DNA from: Rhodococcus pseudokoreensis
GTDB taxonomy: Bacteria > Actinomycetota > Actinomycetes > Mycobacteriales > Mycobacteriaceae
Assembly: GCF_017068395.1 (NCBI RefSeq)
Contig: NZ_CP070619.1
Location: 6,944,001-7,008,000 of the forward strand
Direction: 5' to 3'
Length of the DNA: 64,000 nucleotides
In this document: piece after piece, positions 54,522 to 63,976 of the stretch
How the letters are laid out: each line of letters starts with the position of its first letter
Position numbering within the stretch: position 1 is the first letter of the stretch
Made by a program: the position numbers and the translations under genes
Notes under the pieces: generated by a model
The model's database searches: none
Seen by the model: the letters and a program-made list of their open reading frames with translations, nothing else
What the model was told of the DNA's origin: nothing

Positions 54522-54582
54522 TTTTGTTCGGCAGCACTGCGGGACATACGAAATATGTTTTGAAACATCGAGAATTTAATAC
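54522..54582 (+). promoter_or_regulatory. operator/promoter of the NtaA-like monooxygenase operon
   Basis: TTTTGTTC at 54522-54529, the dyad ATGTTT-TG-AAACAT at 54555-54568, then a TAATAC -10-like box at 54577-54582. The dyad covers the -35 position. CGAAATATGTTTTGAAACA resembles CGAATATGTTCGGAACA upstream of metY. Confidence 0.5.
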
Positions 54583-54666
54583 TCTGCACGCGTCTGTTTG
54601 CTCCATACACTTCAACGCGGCGTGCCGAGGCAGGTGCCTGACGGCGGACGACGAAGGAGCGAGAAC

Positions 54667-56058
54667 ATGACGAGACGGCAACTGAAATTGGGAGCTGTCC
54701 TCACCCCCACGGGTGGTCCCGGGCACCCGTACACCTGGCTGGATCCGGAGATCCCCGGCGACGCCAGCGTCGACATCGACTGGTACATCGAGTACGCGCG
54801 TCTGGCGGAGCAGGCGCGGTTCGACCTCGTGTTCATCGTCGACAGCCAGTTCATCACCCCCGATTCGCCCCCGCACTACCTGAACCGGCTCGAGCCGCTG
54901 ACCCTGCTGTCGGCGCTCGCCGTGGCCACCGAGCACATCGGACTCGTCGGCACCCTGACCACGTCGTTCAACCAGCCGTTCAACCTCGCGCGACGGTTCG
55001 CGTCCCTCGACCTGATCAGCCGCGGCCGCGCCGGCTGGAACGTCGTCACCAGTGGCGACTCGGGCACCGCCGGAAACTACGGCCTCGAGGAGCATTACGA
55101 CTACGCCACCCGCTACGGCCGGGCACTCGAACACGTCGAGGTAGTCAAGGCGCTGTGGGATTCGTACGAGGACGACGCGTTCCCGCGCGACCGGGACGCC
55201 CGCCGCTTCCTCGACCCGGACAAGCTGCACACCCTCGACCACCGGGGCGAGCACTTCTCGGTGGTGGGCCCGCTCAACATCGAACGCTCACGGCAGGGCC
55301 GGCCGGTGATCTTCCAGGCCGGCGACTCCGACCAGGGCCGCGACCTCGGAGCGCGCATCGCCGACGGGATCTTCACCCACGCACCCAGTTTCGAGGCGGG
55401 AGCGGCGTTCTACGCGGACATCAAGACCCGCGCCGCGGCGTACGGGCGCGCCCCCGAGGACATCGTGGTCCTGCCGGGCGTCAACGTCACCGTGGGCGAC
55501 ACCGACGCCGATGCCCGCGAGATCGAGCGCGCGACCCAGCTGGCGGACAACGACTTCGGCAGGTCTCTGCGGGAACTCGGCCGGCCGTTCGGCTGGCACG
55601 ACTTCCAGCAGTACGACCTCGACGCGCCGTTCCCCACCGAGGCCTTGCAGCACGCCGAGCGGAGCTTCTACACGCAGGCGAAGAAGATCACCGACCTCGC
55701 CGTCGGCCGCGGGCTGACGCTGCGGCAGACCGTCGAGGCGCTCAGCGCGCCGAAGACGTCGCCGTTCACCGGCAGCGCCGAGACCGTCGCGAACGAACTG
55801 CAGCGCTGGCTGGACGGTCACGCCCTCGACGGCATCAACATCCACATCGGTCACCCGGCGCAGTTTCGCCGCTTCGTCGACGAGGTGCTGCCGATCCTGC
55901 GTGAGCGCGGTGTGGTCCGGGAGGACTACGAACAGGACACCCTGCGCGGCAACCTCGGCCTGCCCTTCGCGGAGAACCGCTACACCCGTGCGCGGAGTGA
56001 GGGAATCGATCCCGCCCCGCTTCCCGGCACCGCCGCGTCGCTGTCCGCGAGCGTCTGA
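54667..56058 (+). CDS. NtaA/SnaA/DszA-family FMNH2-dependent monooxygenase
   Basis: The 463-residue LLM-class protein has WLDPEIPGDASVDIDWYIEYARLAEQARFDLVFIVDS, SGRAGWNVVTSGDSGTAGNYG (family signature region) and RPVIFQAGDSDQGRDLGARIADGIFTHA. Members attack nitrilotriacetate, EDTA, dibenzothiophene sulfone, pristinamycin and sulfur heterocycles using FMNH2 from a separate reductase, which is not in the window. ATG 54667 follows AAGGAG. It heads an operon with a five-gene Opp/Dpp-type transporter that presumably imports its substrate. A sulfur source is favoured by the neighbours metY, SfnG-like and metNIQ; an aminopolycarboxylate is the alternative. Confidence 0.86.
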   Translation: MTRRQLKLGAVLTPTGGPGHPYTWLDPEIPGDASVDIDWYIEYARLAEQARFDLVFIVDSQFITPDSPPHYLNRLEPLTLLSALAVATEHIGLVGTLTTSFNQPFNLARRFASLDLISRGRAGWNVVTSGDSGTAGNYGLEEHYDYATRYGRALEHVEVVKALWDSYEDDAFPRDRDARRFLDPDKLHTLDHRGEHFSVVGPLNIERSRQGRPVIFQAGDSDQGRDLGARIADGIFTHAPSFEAGAAFYADIKTRAAAYGRAPEDIVVLPGVNVTVGDTDADAREIERATQLADNDFGRSLRELGRPFGWHDFQQYDLDAPFPTEALQHAERSFYTQAKKITDLAVGRGLTLRQTVEALSAPKTSPFTGSAETVANELQRWLDGHALDGINIHIGHPAQFRRFVDEVLPILRERGVVREDYEQDTLRGNLGLPFAENRYTRARSEGIDPAPLPGTAASLSASV

Positions 56059-56094
56059 ATCACCACCCCACTTTTGCATGGTCAGGAGCACCCA

Positions 56095-57618
56095 GTGAGC
56101 AAGAAGAGCCGGCGGATCGCCGGCGCCGTAATACTCGGAGTGATCGTCGGTCTCGTCGCCACCGCATGCGGCGGTGGCAGCAGCTCGAACGGCGCCGAGG
56201 TCAAGTGGGCGTTCAACCTCCCCACTTCCTGGGACCCGGTGACGAGCCGGACCGGAAACGACATCAACACCATCAGCCTCGCGTATGCGTCGCTGACCCG
56301 GCTCGACGCCGAGGGCAACGTCGAACCGTCGCTCGCCGAGAGCTGGAAGTACAACGCCGACGGCACCGCGGTGACGTTCAGCCTGCGTGACGGTCTGACG
56401 TTCTCCGACGGGACCGCCCTCGATTCGCAGGCGGTGAAGGCATTCTTCGACCGGGGTAAGACCCAGGACGATTCGTTCCTGCGCGATCAGCTCGCCGGCG
56501 TCACCGAGGTTACGGCGGACAGCGCCACCGACGTCACGCTGCACCTGGCCGACGCCGACTACCAGATCCCGTACCTGGTCGCCGGGCGCACCGGTGCGAT
56601 CGCCAGCCCGACGGCGGCCGCCGACCCGCAGAAGCTCAGCGTGTGGCCGGTCGGAGCGGGTCCGTTCACGATCACCGATTTCGTCGCCGAGGATCACGCG
56701 TACTTCGAGAAGAACCCGAACTACTGGGACGCCGAGAACATCCACATCGACCACTTCGAACTCAGCGTCGCCCCGGACCCGGCCACCCTCGTCGCCGGTG
56801 TCCAGTCCGGCTCCATCGACTTCGCGACGCTGCCCGCGCTGCAGTCCAAGGAAGCCGAGGCCGCCGGTCTCGACGTGACCGTGAAGCCGTCGCTCGCCGC
56901 GAACGACGTGTCCATCAACCTCAACAAGGCGCCGTTCGACAACCCGAAGATCGTCGAGGCGTTCCGGTACGCATTCGACCGCCAGGCGTTCGTCGACGTC
57001 ATCACGAACGGGCTGGGGAGCACCACCAGCCAGCCGTTCCCCGACGGGTACCTCGCGTTCAACCCGGAGATCGAGAAGATCTGGAACTACGACCCCGACA
57101 AGGCATCTCGTCTCCTCACCGAGGCGGGCTACGCGCCCGGGCAGTTGTCGATCGAGATCACGGCGCAGTCGGCGGCCACCAACCGTGCGGAACTCGTGCA
57201 GTCGCAGCTGAAGAAGATCGGCGTCGAGTCCACGATCAAGGTGGTCCCACCCGGGTCGTCGACGTGGCAGAGCGAGGTCTACATCGCGAAGAACCCGCAG
57301 CTGGCCACGGACGGCACCATCGGACGTGAGTCCCCGGTGCAGAACCTGCTCGCCGTCTACGGTCCGGAAGGCATCATGAACCTCAGCGGCCCGCACGCGT
57401 CGCCGGAGTTCACCGCCGCACTCGACACCGTGCGCCGCACCCCGCTCGAGGACCCGGAGTACAAGCCGCGGTTGTGGCAGGCCGTCAAGGTCGGTGTCGA
57501 ACAGTCGCCGACGAACTACCTCTTCAGCAACCCGTGGATCATCGTGTCCAACCCGGATCTGAAGAACCTCAACATCCTGCCGTCCCAGGTTCGCTGGGAA
57601 GGCGTCACGGTCTCGTGA
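56095..57618 (+). CDS. ABC transporter substrate-binding lipoprotein, SBP family 5
   Basis: The 507-residue protein has a signal peptide with lipobox VATAC, then the SBP_bac_5 fold: YASLTRLDAEGNVEPSLAESWKYNADGTAVTFSLRDGLTFSDGTALDS is the family block. It resembles DppA, OppA and NikA. GTG 56095 has AGGAG upstream. The stop overlaps the permease start (GTGA). It would capture the substrate of the preceding monooxygenase outside the membrane. Confidence 0.9.
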   Translation: MSKKSRRIAGAVILGVIVGLVATACGGGSSSNGAEVKWAFNLPTSWDPVTSRTGNDINTISLAYASLTRLDAEGNVEPSLAESWKYNADGTAVTFSLRDGLTFSDGTALDSQAVKAFFDRGKTQDDSFLRDQLAGVTEVTADSATDVTLHLADADYQIPYLVAGRTGAIASPTAAADPQKLSVWPVGAGPFTITDFVAEDHAYFEKNPNYWDAENIHIDHFELSVAPDPATLVAGVQSGSIDFATLPALQSKEAEAAGLDVTVKPSLAANDVSINLNKAPFDNPKIVEAFRYAFDRQAFVDVITNGLGSTTSQPFPDGYLAFNPEIEKIWNYDPDKASRLLTEAGYAPGQLSIEITAQSAATNRAELVQSQLKKIGVESTIKVVPPGSSTWQSEVYIAKNPQLATDGTIGRESPVQNLLAVYGPEGIMNLSGPHASPEFTAALDTVRRTPLEDPEYKPRLWQAVKVGVEQSPTNYLFSNPWIIVSNPDLKNLNILPSQVRWEGVTVS

Positions 57619-58640
57619 CCACCGCAGACATCGAGGCCGCAGGCACCGGGAGGACATTCGCTCTCCCGGTGCATGCGGGCGCGCTCGGCACGGCAGCGCG
57701 GGTCGTGCTCGGCACCGTGCTGATCGTGGTCCCGGTCTTCCTGTTCTCCACCCTGATCACGTTCCTGCTCGGTGCGGCCAGCGGGCTGAATCCGGCCGCC
57801 GGCATCGCCGGTGACGCCGCGACCCCGGAGACGATCGCCCGGATCAACGCCGAGTTCGGGCTGGACAAGCCGGTCTGGCAGCAGTATGTCGACTGGATGT
57901 CGAGCATGCTGAGCGGCGACCTCGGTGTCTCGTGGTTCAGCAAGATCCCGGTCAGCGAGTTGATCGGTGAACGGCTCGCCGTCAGCGCTTCCATCGCCGG
58001 TGTCGCGCTGGTCATCGGACTCGTCCTCGGTGTCGGGCTCGGGGTGCTGGCTGCCGTCTACAAGGGCAGCCTGCTCGACCGGGCGATCACGGCCTACACG
58101 TCGGTGGCGTCGACGCTGCCGCCGTTCGTCATCTCCATCGGACTGATCCTCGTCTTCAGCGTCGGGCTGCACTGGCTGCCGTCGGCCGGATACGTCCCGC
58201 CGGACGAGAACTTCGGCCGCTGGCTGTCGCTGATCATCATGCCCGCGATCGCGCTGAGCATGGACGTCGTCGCCGACATCGCGCGGCAACTCCGCACCGG
58301 ACTGGTCGCGGAACTGGATCAGAACTACGTCACCGGCGCGGTGGTGCGGGGCATCGGTCCGTCACGGATCCTGTTCGTGCACGCCCTGCGCAACGGCAGC
58401 GGTCCCGCACTGTCGATCCTGGGCATGAAGATCCCCACGCTCATCGGCGGCGCCGTCGTGATGGAGACCATGTTCTCGATGCCCGGCTTCGGTCGGCTCG
58501 CCGCCGATTCGGCGCTGCGCGGGGACGTTCCCATCGTCCAGGGAACGCTCGTCGTGGCGATCGTGTTCGTGCTGTTCTGCAACATCGTCGTCAACATCGC
58601 CCAGAGCGTCCTGCAGCCGGCCACCAAGCGGAGAGACTGA
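57615..58640 (+). CDS. ABC transporter permease, DppB-type
   Basis: The 341-residue membrane protein has DKPVWQQYVDWMSSMLSGDLGVSWFSKIPVSELIGERL and the EAA-like cytoplasmic loop (TGAVVRGIGPSRILFVHALRNG) of BPD_transp_1 permeases. GTG 57615 overlaps the binding-protein stop. The second permease gene follows after 6 bp. Confidence 0.9.
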   Translation: MTTADIEAAGTGRTFALPVHAGALGTAARVVLGTVLIVVPVFLFSTLITFLLGAASGLNPAAGIAGDAATPETIARINAEFGLDKPVWQQYVDWMSSMLSGDLGVSWFSKIPVSELIGERLAVSASIAGVALVIGLVLGVGLGVLAAVYKGSLLDRAITAYTSVASTLPPFVISIGLILVFSVGLHWLPSAGYVPPDENFGRWLSLIIMPAIALSMDVVADIARQLRTGLVAELDQNYVTGAVVRGIGPSRILFVHALRNGSGPALSILGMKIPTLIGGAVVMETMFSMPGFGRLAADSALRGDVPIVQGTLVVAIVFVLFCNIVVNIAQSVLQPATKRRD

Positions 58641-58646
58641 CATCCC

Positions 58647-59504
58647 ATGCTCACAGCAATTCTGCGCTATCACTCCGCTCGCGCCGCGGTGATCGTCCTC
58701 GGGCTGATCGTGGTGCTCGCGGTCTTCGGGCCCGTGCTTGCGCCGTTCGACCCGCTCGAGCAGGACACGGCAGCAATCCTGCAGGGCCCGAGTGGAACTC
58801 ACTGGCTCGGGACGGACAACGTCGGGCGGGACGTGTTCAGCCGGTTGCTGGCGGGTTCGACCGTGTCGGTGCTGTCGGCGCTGCAGTGCGTCGTCGTCGG
58901 ATTCCTCCTCGGCGTGATCCCGGGCTTCCTGTCGGTGTATCTCGGGCGCAGCGTGGGATGGTTCACGCTCCGGCTGATGGATGCGCTCATCACGCTGCCG
59001 TTCCTCGTGTTCGCCGTCGCGATGACCGCGCTGCTCGGAAACGGACTCGCGCAGGCGATGTTCGCCGTCGGCATCCTCATCGCGCCCGCGTTCTACCGAG
59101 TCACGCGCGCCGCGGCGCTGACCGTGGCCAACTCCCAATACGTCGAGGCCGCCGAACTGATGGGCGCCGACACGTCCTGGATCATCCGCCGTCACGCGGT
59201 GCGCAAGGTGCTGCCCGCGGTCGGGGTGACGTTCGCCGCGATGACCGGGGCCAGCCTCGTCATCGTGTCTTCGCTGACCTTCCTCGGGATCGGCGTCGTC
59301 CCGCCGGACCCCACCTGGGGCGGACTCCTCGCCAGCGGATTGCAGTACCTCTACCAGGTTCCGTTCGGTCCCGTCGTCCCCGCGCTGCTGATCGTGGCGA
59401 CCGTGTGGGCGCTCAATGCCATCGCCGACGCACTGCGGGACGCGACCGGCCGACCCGCACGACGCGCCCCCAGGAAAGAGGAGGTCACCTCGGATGTCCA
59501 CTGA
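58647..59504 (+). CDS. ABC transporter permease, DppC-type
   Basis: The 285-residue membrane protein has HWLGTDNVGRDVFSRLLAGSTVS near the N-terminus, characteristic of DppC/OppC, and the EAA loop QYVEAAELMGADTSWIIRRHAVR. It completes the heterodimeric channel with the DppB-type subunit. Its 3' end overlaps the first ATPase gene by 11 bp. Confidence 0.92.
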   Translation: MLTAILRYHSARAAVIVLGLIVVLAVFGPVLAPFDPLEQDTAAILQGPSGTHWLGTDNVGRDVFSRLLAGSTVSVLSALQCVVVGFLLGVIPGFLSVYLGRSVGWFTLRLMDALITLPFLVFAVAMTALLGNGLAQAMFAVGILIAPAFYRVTRAAALTVANSQYVEAAELMGADTSWIIRRHAVRKVLPAVGVTFAAMTGASLVIVSSLTFLGIGVVPPDPTWGGLLASGLQYLYQVPFGPVVPALLIVATVWALNAIADALRDATGRPARRAPRKEEVTSDVH

Positions 59505-60360
59505 CACACTCGATGCCACTTCGGCGCGGGAGACCACGCGCCCCCGCAGGCCGGTGCTCACCGTCAGCGATCTACGGATCGCCCTCGACGACGGAACCGA
59601 ACTGGTCCGCGGCGTCGACTTCTCCCTCGCGCCCGGCGAGGCGCTCGGGATCGTCGGCGAATCGGGAAGCGGAAAATCGCTGACCTGCCGTGCCATCCTC
59701 GGAATCCTGCCCGGCGGAATCGACGTCACCGCAGGCTCGATCGACTTCGACGGCATCGAACTCACCGACCTCGGGCGCAAACAGTGGCGACCCCTGCGCG
59801 GCACCCGCATCGCCGCAGTGTTCCAAGACCCGGCGTCCTACCTGAACCCGTCCATCCGCGTGGGCGAACAACTCGCCGAGGCACTCCGGTCCACGCTCGG
59901 ACTGTCCCGCGCCGACGCCAAGCGACGCGGGCTCGAACTGTTCCGGAAGATGGGCCTGACCGACGCGGACACCGTGTACCGCCAGTACCCGCACGAACTG
60001 TCCGGGGGCATGCTCCAGCGGGTGCTCATCGCGATCGCGGTCTCCGCGGAGCCGGAACTCCTGATCGCGGACGAGGCGACCACCGCTCTCGACGTCACCG
60101 TCCAGGCCGAGGTCCTCGACCTCCTCGAGGACCTGCGCGAAGAACTGGGCCTCGCCCTCGTCCTGGTCTCCCACGACCTCGCGGTGGTGGCCCAGGTCTG
60201 CGACAGCGTGATCGTCATGCGGGACGGCGCCGTCGTCGAGTCCGGGCGGGCGGAAGACCTGCTCACCGCGCCGCGGCACGAGTACACCCGCCAACTCGTC
60301 GACAACCATCGCGAATACGGCCTCGAGTCGTTCACCGGGCAGGAGGCCGCCCGTGTCTGA
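59494..60360 (+). CDS. ABC transporter ATP-binding protein, DppD-type
   Basis: The 288-residue ATPase has Walker A GESGSGKS, signature LSGGMLQR and Walker B LLIADEATTALD, with the Q-loop FQDPASYLNPS. It has MLQR instead of the usual QQQR. AGGAGG lies 8 nt before ATG 59494. It forms the energising pair with the next gene. Confidence 0.93.
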   Translation: MSTDTLDATSARETTRPRRPVLTVSDLRIALDDGTELVRGVDFSLAPGEALGIVGESGSGKSLTCRAILGILPGGIDVTAGSIDFDGIELTDLGRKQWRPLRGTRIAAVFQDPASYLNPSIRVGEQLAEALRSTLGLSRADAKRRGLELFRKMGLTDADTVYRQYPHELSGGMLQRVLIAIAVSAEPELLIADEATTALDVTVQAEVLDLLEDLREELGLALVLVSHDLAVVAQVCDSVIVMRDGAVVESGRAEDLLTAPRHEYTRQLVDNHREYGLESFTGQEAARV

Positions 60361-61180
60361 GTCGTTGCTGCGCATGACCGATGTCCGGGTGGAGCGTGGG
60401 CTCCGCGGGGACCGCAGGCAGATTCTGCACGGCGTCGACCTGACGATCGACGCCGGCGAGAAGGTGGGTCTGATCGGCGAAAGCGGCTCCGGGAAAACGA
60501 CACTGGCCCGCACGATTCTCGGGCTGATCACCCCGACGGCCGGATCGATCGAGATCGGTGGCCAGCGCGTCGACGACCTGCCCGCCGCGCAACGCCGGGC
60601 GCACCGGCGGACGGGGACCGTCCAGTACGTGTTCCAGGACCCGCTGCTGAGCCTCGACCCGGACATCCCGGTGGGCGAGTCGATCGCCGAGGGGCTGATC
60701 GTGCGCGGCGGGCTGGACCGTGACGTCGTGCGGTCGAAGGTCGCGGCGGTGCTGAGCAGCGTCGGACTCGACGCCGACATCGCGGTCAGGATTCCCGCGG
60801 AACTGTCGGGTGGGCAGCGTCAGCGGATCGCGATCGCACGGGCCCTGGTGCTGGATCCGGCGCTGCTGCTGCTCGACGAACCGGTGAGCGCCCTCGACTC
60901 GGTCAACCGCATCCAGATCCTGAAACTGCTCACCGAACTCGGGCATTCGCGGCAACTCGCTCAGCTGTTCATCTCCCACGACCTGGGAGCCGTCGCCGCG
61001 CTGGTCGACCGGATCGTCGTGCTGTACCGCGGCAACATCGTCGAGGACGGACCGACCCACCAGGTGATCTCCGATCCCCAGCACCCCTACACCGCGCTCC
61101 TCGTCGGATCGGCGCCCACCCTGAGCGGTGGCGCCGTGACCCGCGAGCGTCGCCGGGAGTTGAGGCTCCGCCTCCCGTGA
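60353..61180 (+). CDS. ABC transporter ATP-binding protein, DppF-type
   Basis: The 275-residue ATPase has Walker A GESGSGKT, signature LSGGQRQR, Walker B LLLDEPVSALD and the C-terminal GPTHQVISDPQHPYTALLVGSAP region typical of oligopeptide ATPases. GTG 60353 overlaps the previous stop by 8 nt. Its own TGA is part of a perfect 40-bp palindrome that ends the operon. Confidence 0.93.
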   Translation: MSESLLRMTDVRVERGLRGDRRQILHGVDLTIDAGEKVGLIGESGSGKTTLARTILGLITPTAGSIEIGGQRVDDLPAAQRRAHRRTGTVQYVFQDPLLSLDPDIPVGESIAEGLIVRGGLDRDVVRSKVAAVLSSVGLDADIAVRIPAELSGGQRQRIAIARALVLDPALLLLDEPVSALDSVNRIQILKLLTELGHSRQLAQLFISHDLGAVAALVDRIVVLYRGNIVEDGPTHQVISDPQHPYTALLVGSAPTLSGGAVTRERRRELRLRLP

Positions 61181-61220
61181 GTACTTGTTAACCGCCGGCG
61201 GTTAACAAGTACTCACAGGG
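61174..61220. repeat. palindromic intergenic element type I, copy 3 (perfect 40-bp core)
   Basis: GTGAGTACTTGTTAACCGCC (61177-61196) is followed directly by its exact reverse complement (61197-61216), with CCC/GGG outside. The TGA of the ABC ATPase gene is inside, and the convergent metI stop is 6 bp beyond. It is probably a bidirectional terminator and could form a cruciform. Confidence 0.85.
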
Positions 61221-61221
61221 G

Positions 61222-61884
61222 TCAGCGGCGCAACGCCTTTCGCGCCAGCCAGTTGCCGAAGAACTGGGAGGCCTGGACGAGCAGGATGATGACGAGTGTG
61301 GCGACGAGGGTCACCTGCCAGTCGAAGCGCTGGTAGCCGTAGACGAGAGCGAAGTCGCCGAGCCCGCCGCCGCCGATGGTGCCCGCCATCGCGGACATGT
61401 CCACGATGCCGATGAGGACGAACGTGTAGCCGAGGATCAGCGGGCCCAGGGCTTCGGGGATCAGCAGGGTGACGATGATCCGCAGGGGACCGGCGCCCAT
61501 CGCGCGGGCCGCCTCGATCACCCCGGGATCCACGGTCACCAGGTTCTGTTCCACGATGCGGGCGATGGCGAACGACGACGCGATGATCATCACGAAGATC
61601 GCCGCCTCGGTGCCGATGGTCCGGCCGACGACGGCGAGGGTGACGGGCCCCAGCGCGGCGAGCAGGATGATGAACGGAATCGGCCGCACGATGTTCACCA
61701 GGACGTTCAGCACCGTGTGGGCGACCGTGTTCTGGAGGATCCCGCCCTTCCGGGTGGCGTACAGCAGCGTGCCCACCACGAGCCCGATCAGCCCGCCGAC
61801 CACCAGTGTGATCAGCACCATGTAGATGGTGGTGCCGATGGATTCGAACAGCACGGGGCGCAGTTTGTCCCAGTTCGTGGTCAT
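61222..61884 (-). CDS. metI: methionine ABC transporter permease
   Basis: The 220-residue permease has RPIPFIILLAALGPVTLAVVG and the EAA motif IEAARAMGAGPLRIIVTLLIPEA, both characteristic of MetI. ATG 61884 overlaps the metN stop (ATGA). It is the last gene of metQ-metN-metI, which imports L- and D-methionine. Confidence 0.93.
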   Translation of the reverse strand: MTTNWDKLRPVLFESIGTTIYMVLITLVVGGLIGLVVGTLLYATRKGGILQNTVAHTVLNVLVNIVRPIPFIILLAALGPVTLAVVGRTIGTEAAIFVMIIASSFAIARIVEQNLVTVDPGVIEAARAMGAGPLRIIVTLLIPEALGPLILGYTFVLIGIVDMSAMAGTIGGGGLGDFALVYGYQRFDWQVTLVATLVIILLVQASQFFGNWLARKALRR

Positions 61885-62903
61885 GCCGGTACTTCCTCGA
61901 CGTCGGTGACGGCCCGCAACCGGCGGATCACGTCGTCGACGCCGTCGTCCGGGCCGACGAGTTCGAGCGTGAGACTGCCGAACGAGCGGTCCTGCAGGGT
62001 GGTGATGCCGCCGTAGACGATCTCGAAGCGGACGCCGTGCCCGCCGGCATCGGAGAGGACGTCGCCGATGCGGCTGCCGTCCCGCACGTCGGCGGTGACG
62101 ATCCGGCCGCCGAAGCGTGCGCGGAGCCGGTCCAGGTCGGCGGCGTCGGGGCGGTTGCGCAGGATCGTGCTGACGAAACTCTTCGACGCCGGCGTCTGCG
62201 GTTCCGAGAAGACGTCGAACACGGTGCCGAGTTCCACGACGCGGCCCTCCGCGAGGACGGCGACGCGATCGGCGACGGCCCGCACGACGTCCATTTCGTG
62301 TGTGATCACCACGATGGTGACGCCGAGTTCCCGGTTGACCTTGCGGAGCAGGCGGAGGACGTCCTGCGTGGTCTCCGGGTCCAGGGCGCTGGTGGACTCG
62401 TCGGCGAGCAGCAGGTCCGGCGACGTCGCCAGCGCCCGGGCGATCCCGACCCGCTGCTTCTGCCCGCCGGACAGCTGGTCGGGGTAGGCCCGCGCCTTGT
62501 CGGACAGGCCGACGAACGCGAGCAGTTCGGCGACGCGTTCGCGGCGCTTCTGCCGCGGCCAGCCCGCCACGACGAGGGGGTAGGCCACGTTCCCGGCGAC
62601 GGTGCGGGAGCGGAACAGGTTGAACTGCTGGAAGATCATGCCGATCTCCGCGCGCACGTGCCGGAGTTTCGATTCCGGCAGCGCGGTGATGTCGACGTCG
62701 TCGACGACGATGCGCCCACCGGTGGGTCGTTCCAGGCCGTTGATCAGCCGGACCAGTGTGCTCTTCCCGGCGCCCGAGTAGCCGATGACGCCGAAGATCT
62801 CACCTCGTTCGATGGTGAGATCGACGTCGTCGACGGCGGTGAGAGTCTGCTTTCCGGCCTGAAAGGTCTTGGTGACGGATTCGAATCGGACGATCGGTGC
62901 CAT
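61881..62903 (-). CDS. metN: methionine ABC transporter ATP-binding protein
   Basis: The 340-residue ATPase has Walker A GYSGAGKST, Q-loop FQQFNLFRSRTV, signature LSGGQKQR, Walker B LLADESTSALD and a C-terminal NIL (ferredoxin-like) domain from about residue 265 that senses methionine and inhibits transport. Its start abuts the metQ stop directly. Confidence 0.94.
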   Translation of the reverse strand: MAPIVRFESVTKTFQAGKQTLTAVDDVDLTIERGEIFGVIGYSGAGKSTLVRLINGLERPTGGRIVVDDVDITALPESKLRHVRAEIGMIFQQFNLFRSRTVAGNVAYPLVVAGWPRQKRRERVAELLAFVGLSDKARAYPDQLSGGQKQRVGIARALATSPDLLLADESTSALDPETTQDVLRLLRKVNRELGVTIVVITHEMDVVRAVADRVAVLAEGRVVELGTVFDVFSEPQTPASKSFVSTILRNRPDAADLDRLRARFGGRIVTADVRDGSRIGDVLSDAGGHGVRFEIVYGGITTLQDRSFGSLTLELVGPDDGVDDVIRRLRAVTDVEEVPA

Positions 62904-63776
62904 CTACTTCGCCGAACGAATTCCCTTTTCGACCCGCGACAGGATCTGCTGGAGCTGGGCACCGTCGCGCTCGACCTCGACGGACGTTCCCTTCGACTCC
63001 TCCCGCACGGCGGCCTGGATTTCGGGGTCGTGCCAGATCTTCACGAGTTCGAGGTACGTCGCGTTGTCCTTGTCCTCCGAGCGGGTGACGAACGTGTTGA
63101 TGTACGGCTCGGCGGCGGGGCTCGACGGGTCGTCCTTGTAGAGAGCCGATGCGGGGTCGATGCCCGAACGCTCGAGGAACGTGTTGTTGACGATCGCGCC
63201 GTCGACGGAGGCGAGTGACAGCGCCGTCTGGGCGGCGTCGACGGGGGTCACCTTCACCTTGGACGCGTTCGCGTCGATGTCGGCCGGGGTGGGGGACGGG
63301 TTGTCGCCGGTCAGCGTGAGCAGGCCTGCGCCCTTCAGCACGAACAGGGCCCGGGCCTGGTTGCTGGGGTCGTTGGGGATCGCGATCTCCTCGCCCCGGG
63401 GAATGTCGGCCAGGCTCTGGTGCTTCTGCGAGTACAGGCCGAGTGGCACGATCTGGGTGGCGCCGATCGGGGTGAGGTCGTCGTCGGCGCCGGTGTTGTA
63501 CTCGCCGAGGAACTGCAGGTGCTGGAAGAGGTTGGCGTCGATCTGCCCCTGCGACAGGGCGATGTTCGGCTGCGAGTAGTCGGAGAAGTTCACGACGTCG
63601 AGCGTGATGCCCGCGTCCTTCGCCTTGTCCTCGAAGATCTCCCACGAACGGTCGCTGGCCTCGGTGGTGCCGATCCGGACCGTGTCGCCGCCGGCGTCGC
63701 CGGATCCACCGGAGCACGCTGTCAGTGCCGCCATGAGGGGAACGGCGGCGAGGGCGAGGGTACGGCTGAACTTCAC
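62904..63776 (-). CDS. metQ: methionine-binding lipoprotein
   Basis: The 290-residue NlpA/MetQ protein has a signal peptide with lipobox LTAC, then VRIGTTEASDRSWEIFEDKAKDAGITLDVVNFSDYSQPNIALSQGQIDANLFQHLQFL, the family block for amino-acid binding. GTG 63776 is preferred because the signal peptide starts there and GGGA lies upstream; the frame runs to 63827. It leads the metQNI operon. No SAM riboswitch is evident in the short leader. Confidence 0.92.
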   Translation of the reverse strand: MKFSRTLALAAVPLMAALTACSGGSGDAGGDTVRIGTTEASDRSWEIFEDKAKDAGITLDVVNFSDYSQPNIALSQGQIDANLFQHLQFLGEYNTGADDDLTPIGATQIVPLGLYSQKHQSLADIPRGEEIAIPNDPSNQARALFVLKGAGLLTLTGDNPSPTPADIDANASKVKVTPVDAAQTALSLASVDGAIVNNTFLERSGIDPASALYKDDPSSPAAEPYINTFVTRSEDKDNATYLELVKIWHDPEIQAAVREESKGTSVEVERDGAQLQQILSRVEKGIRSAK

Positions 63777-63976
63777 GCGACAATCCCAACGATCGATCGG
63801 ACGGCCACGGAGTGCGGCCACAGGCAACCTAGCCCGTTCCGTCGTCGCGGGGAATGGTTTCGATCGGTGTGATTCGAAGACGGCGCTACCGACTTGTGTT
63901 CCTGCCCTGCATTATTCGACCGCAACCGCGGAGTGCTCTAGGGTGGCGGGGTACGCATGCGAGAGGTGATGAAGCA
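63777..63976. other. divergent promoter region between metQ and the last gene
   Basis: About 200 bp without a gene, which should hold promoters for metQNI (minus) and the gene starting at 63977 (plus). I see no strong dyad. CTAGGGT near 63939 could be a -10 box for the plus-strand gene. Confidence 0.35.

Noticed and set aside
55288..57657. A 789-codon minus-strand frame opposite the monooxygenase and binding-protein genes
   Set aside because: Shadow frame; both plus-strand genes are intact and in an operon.
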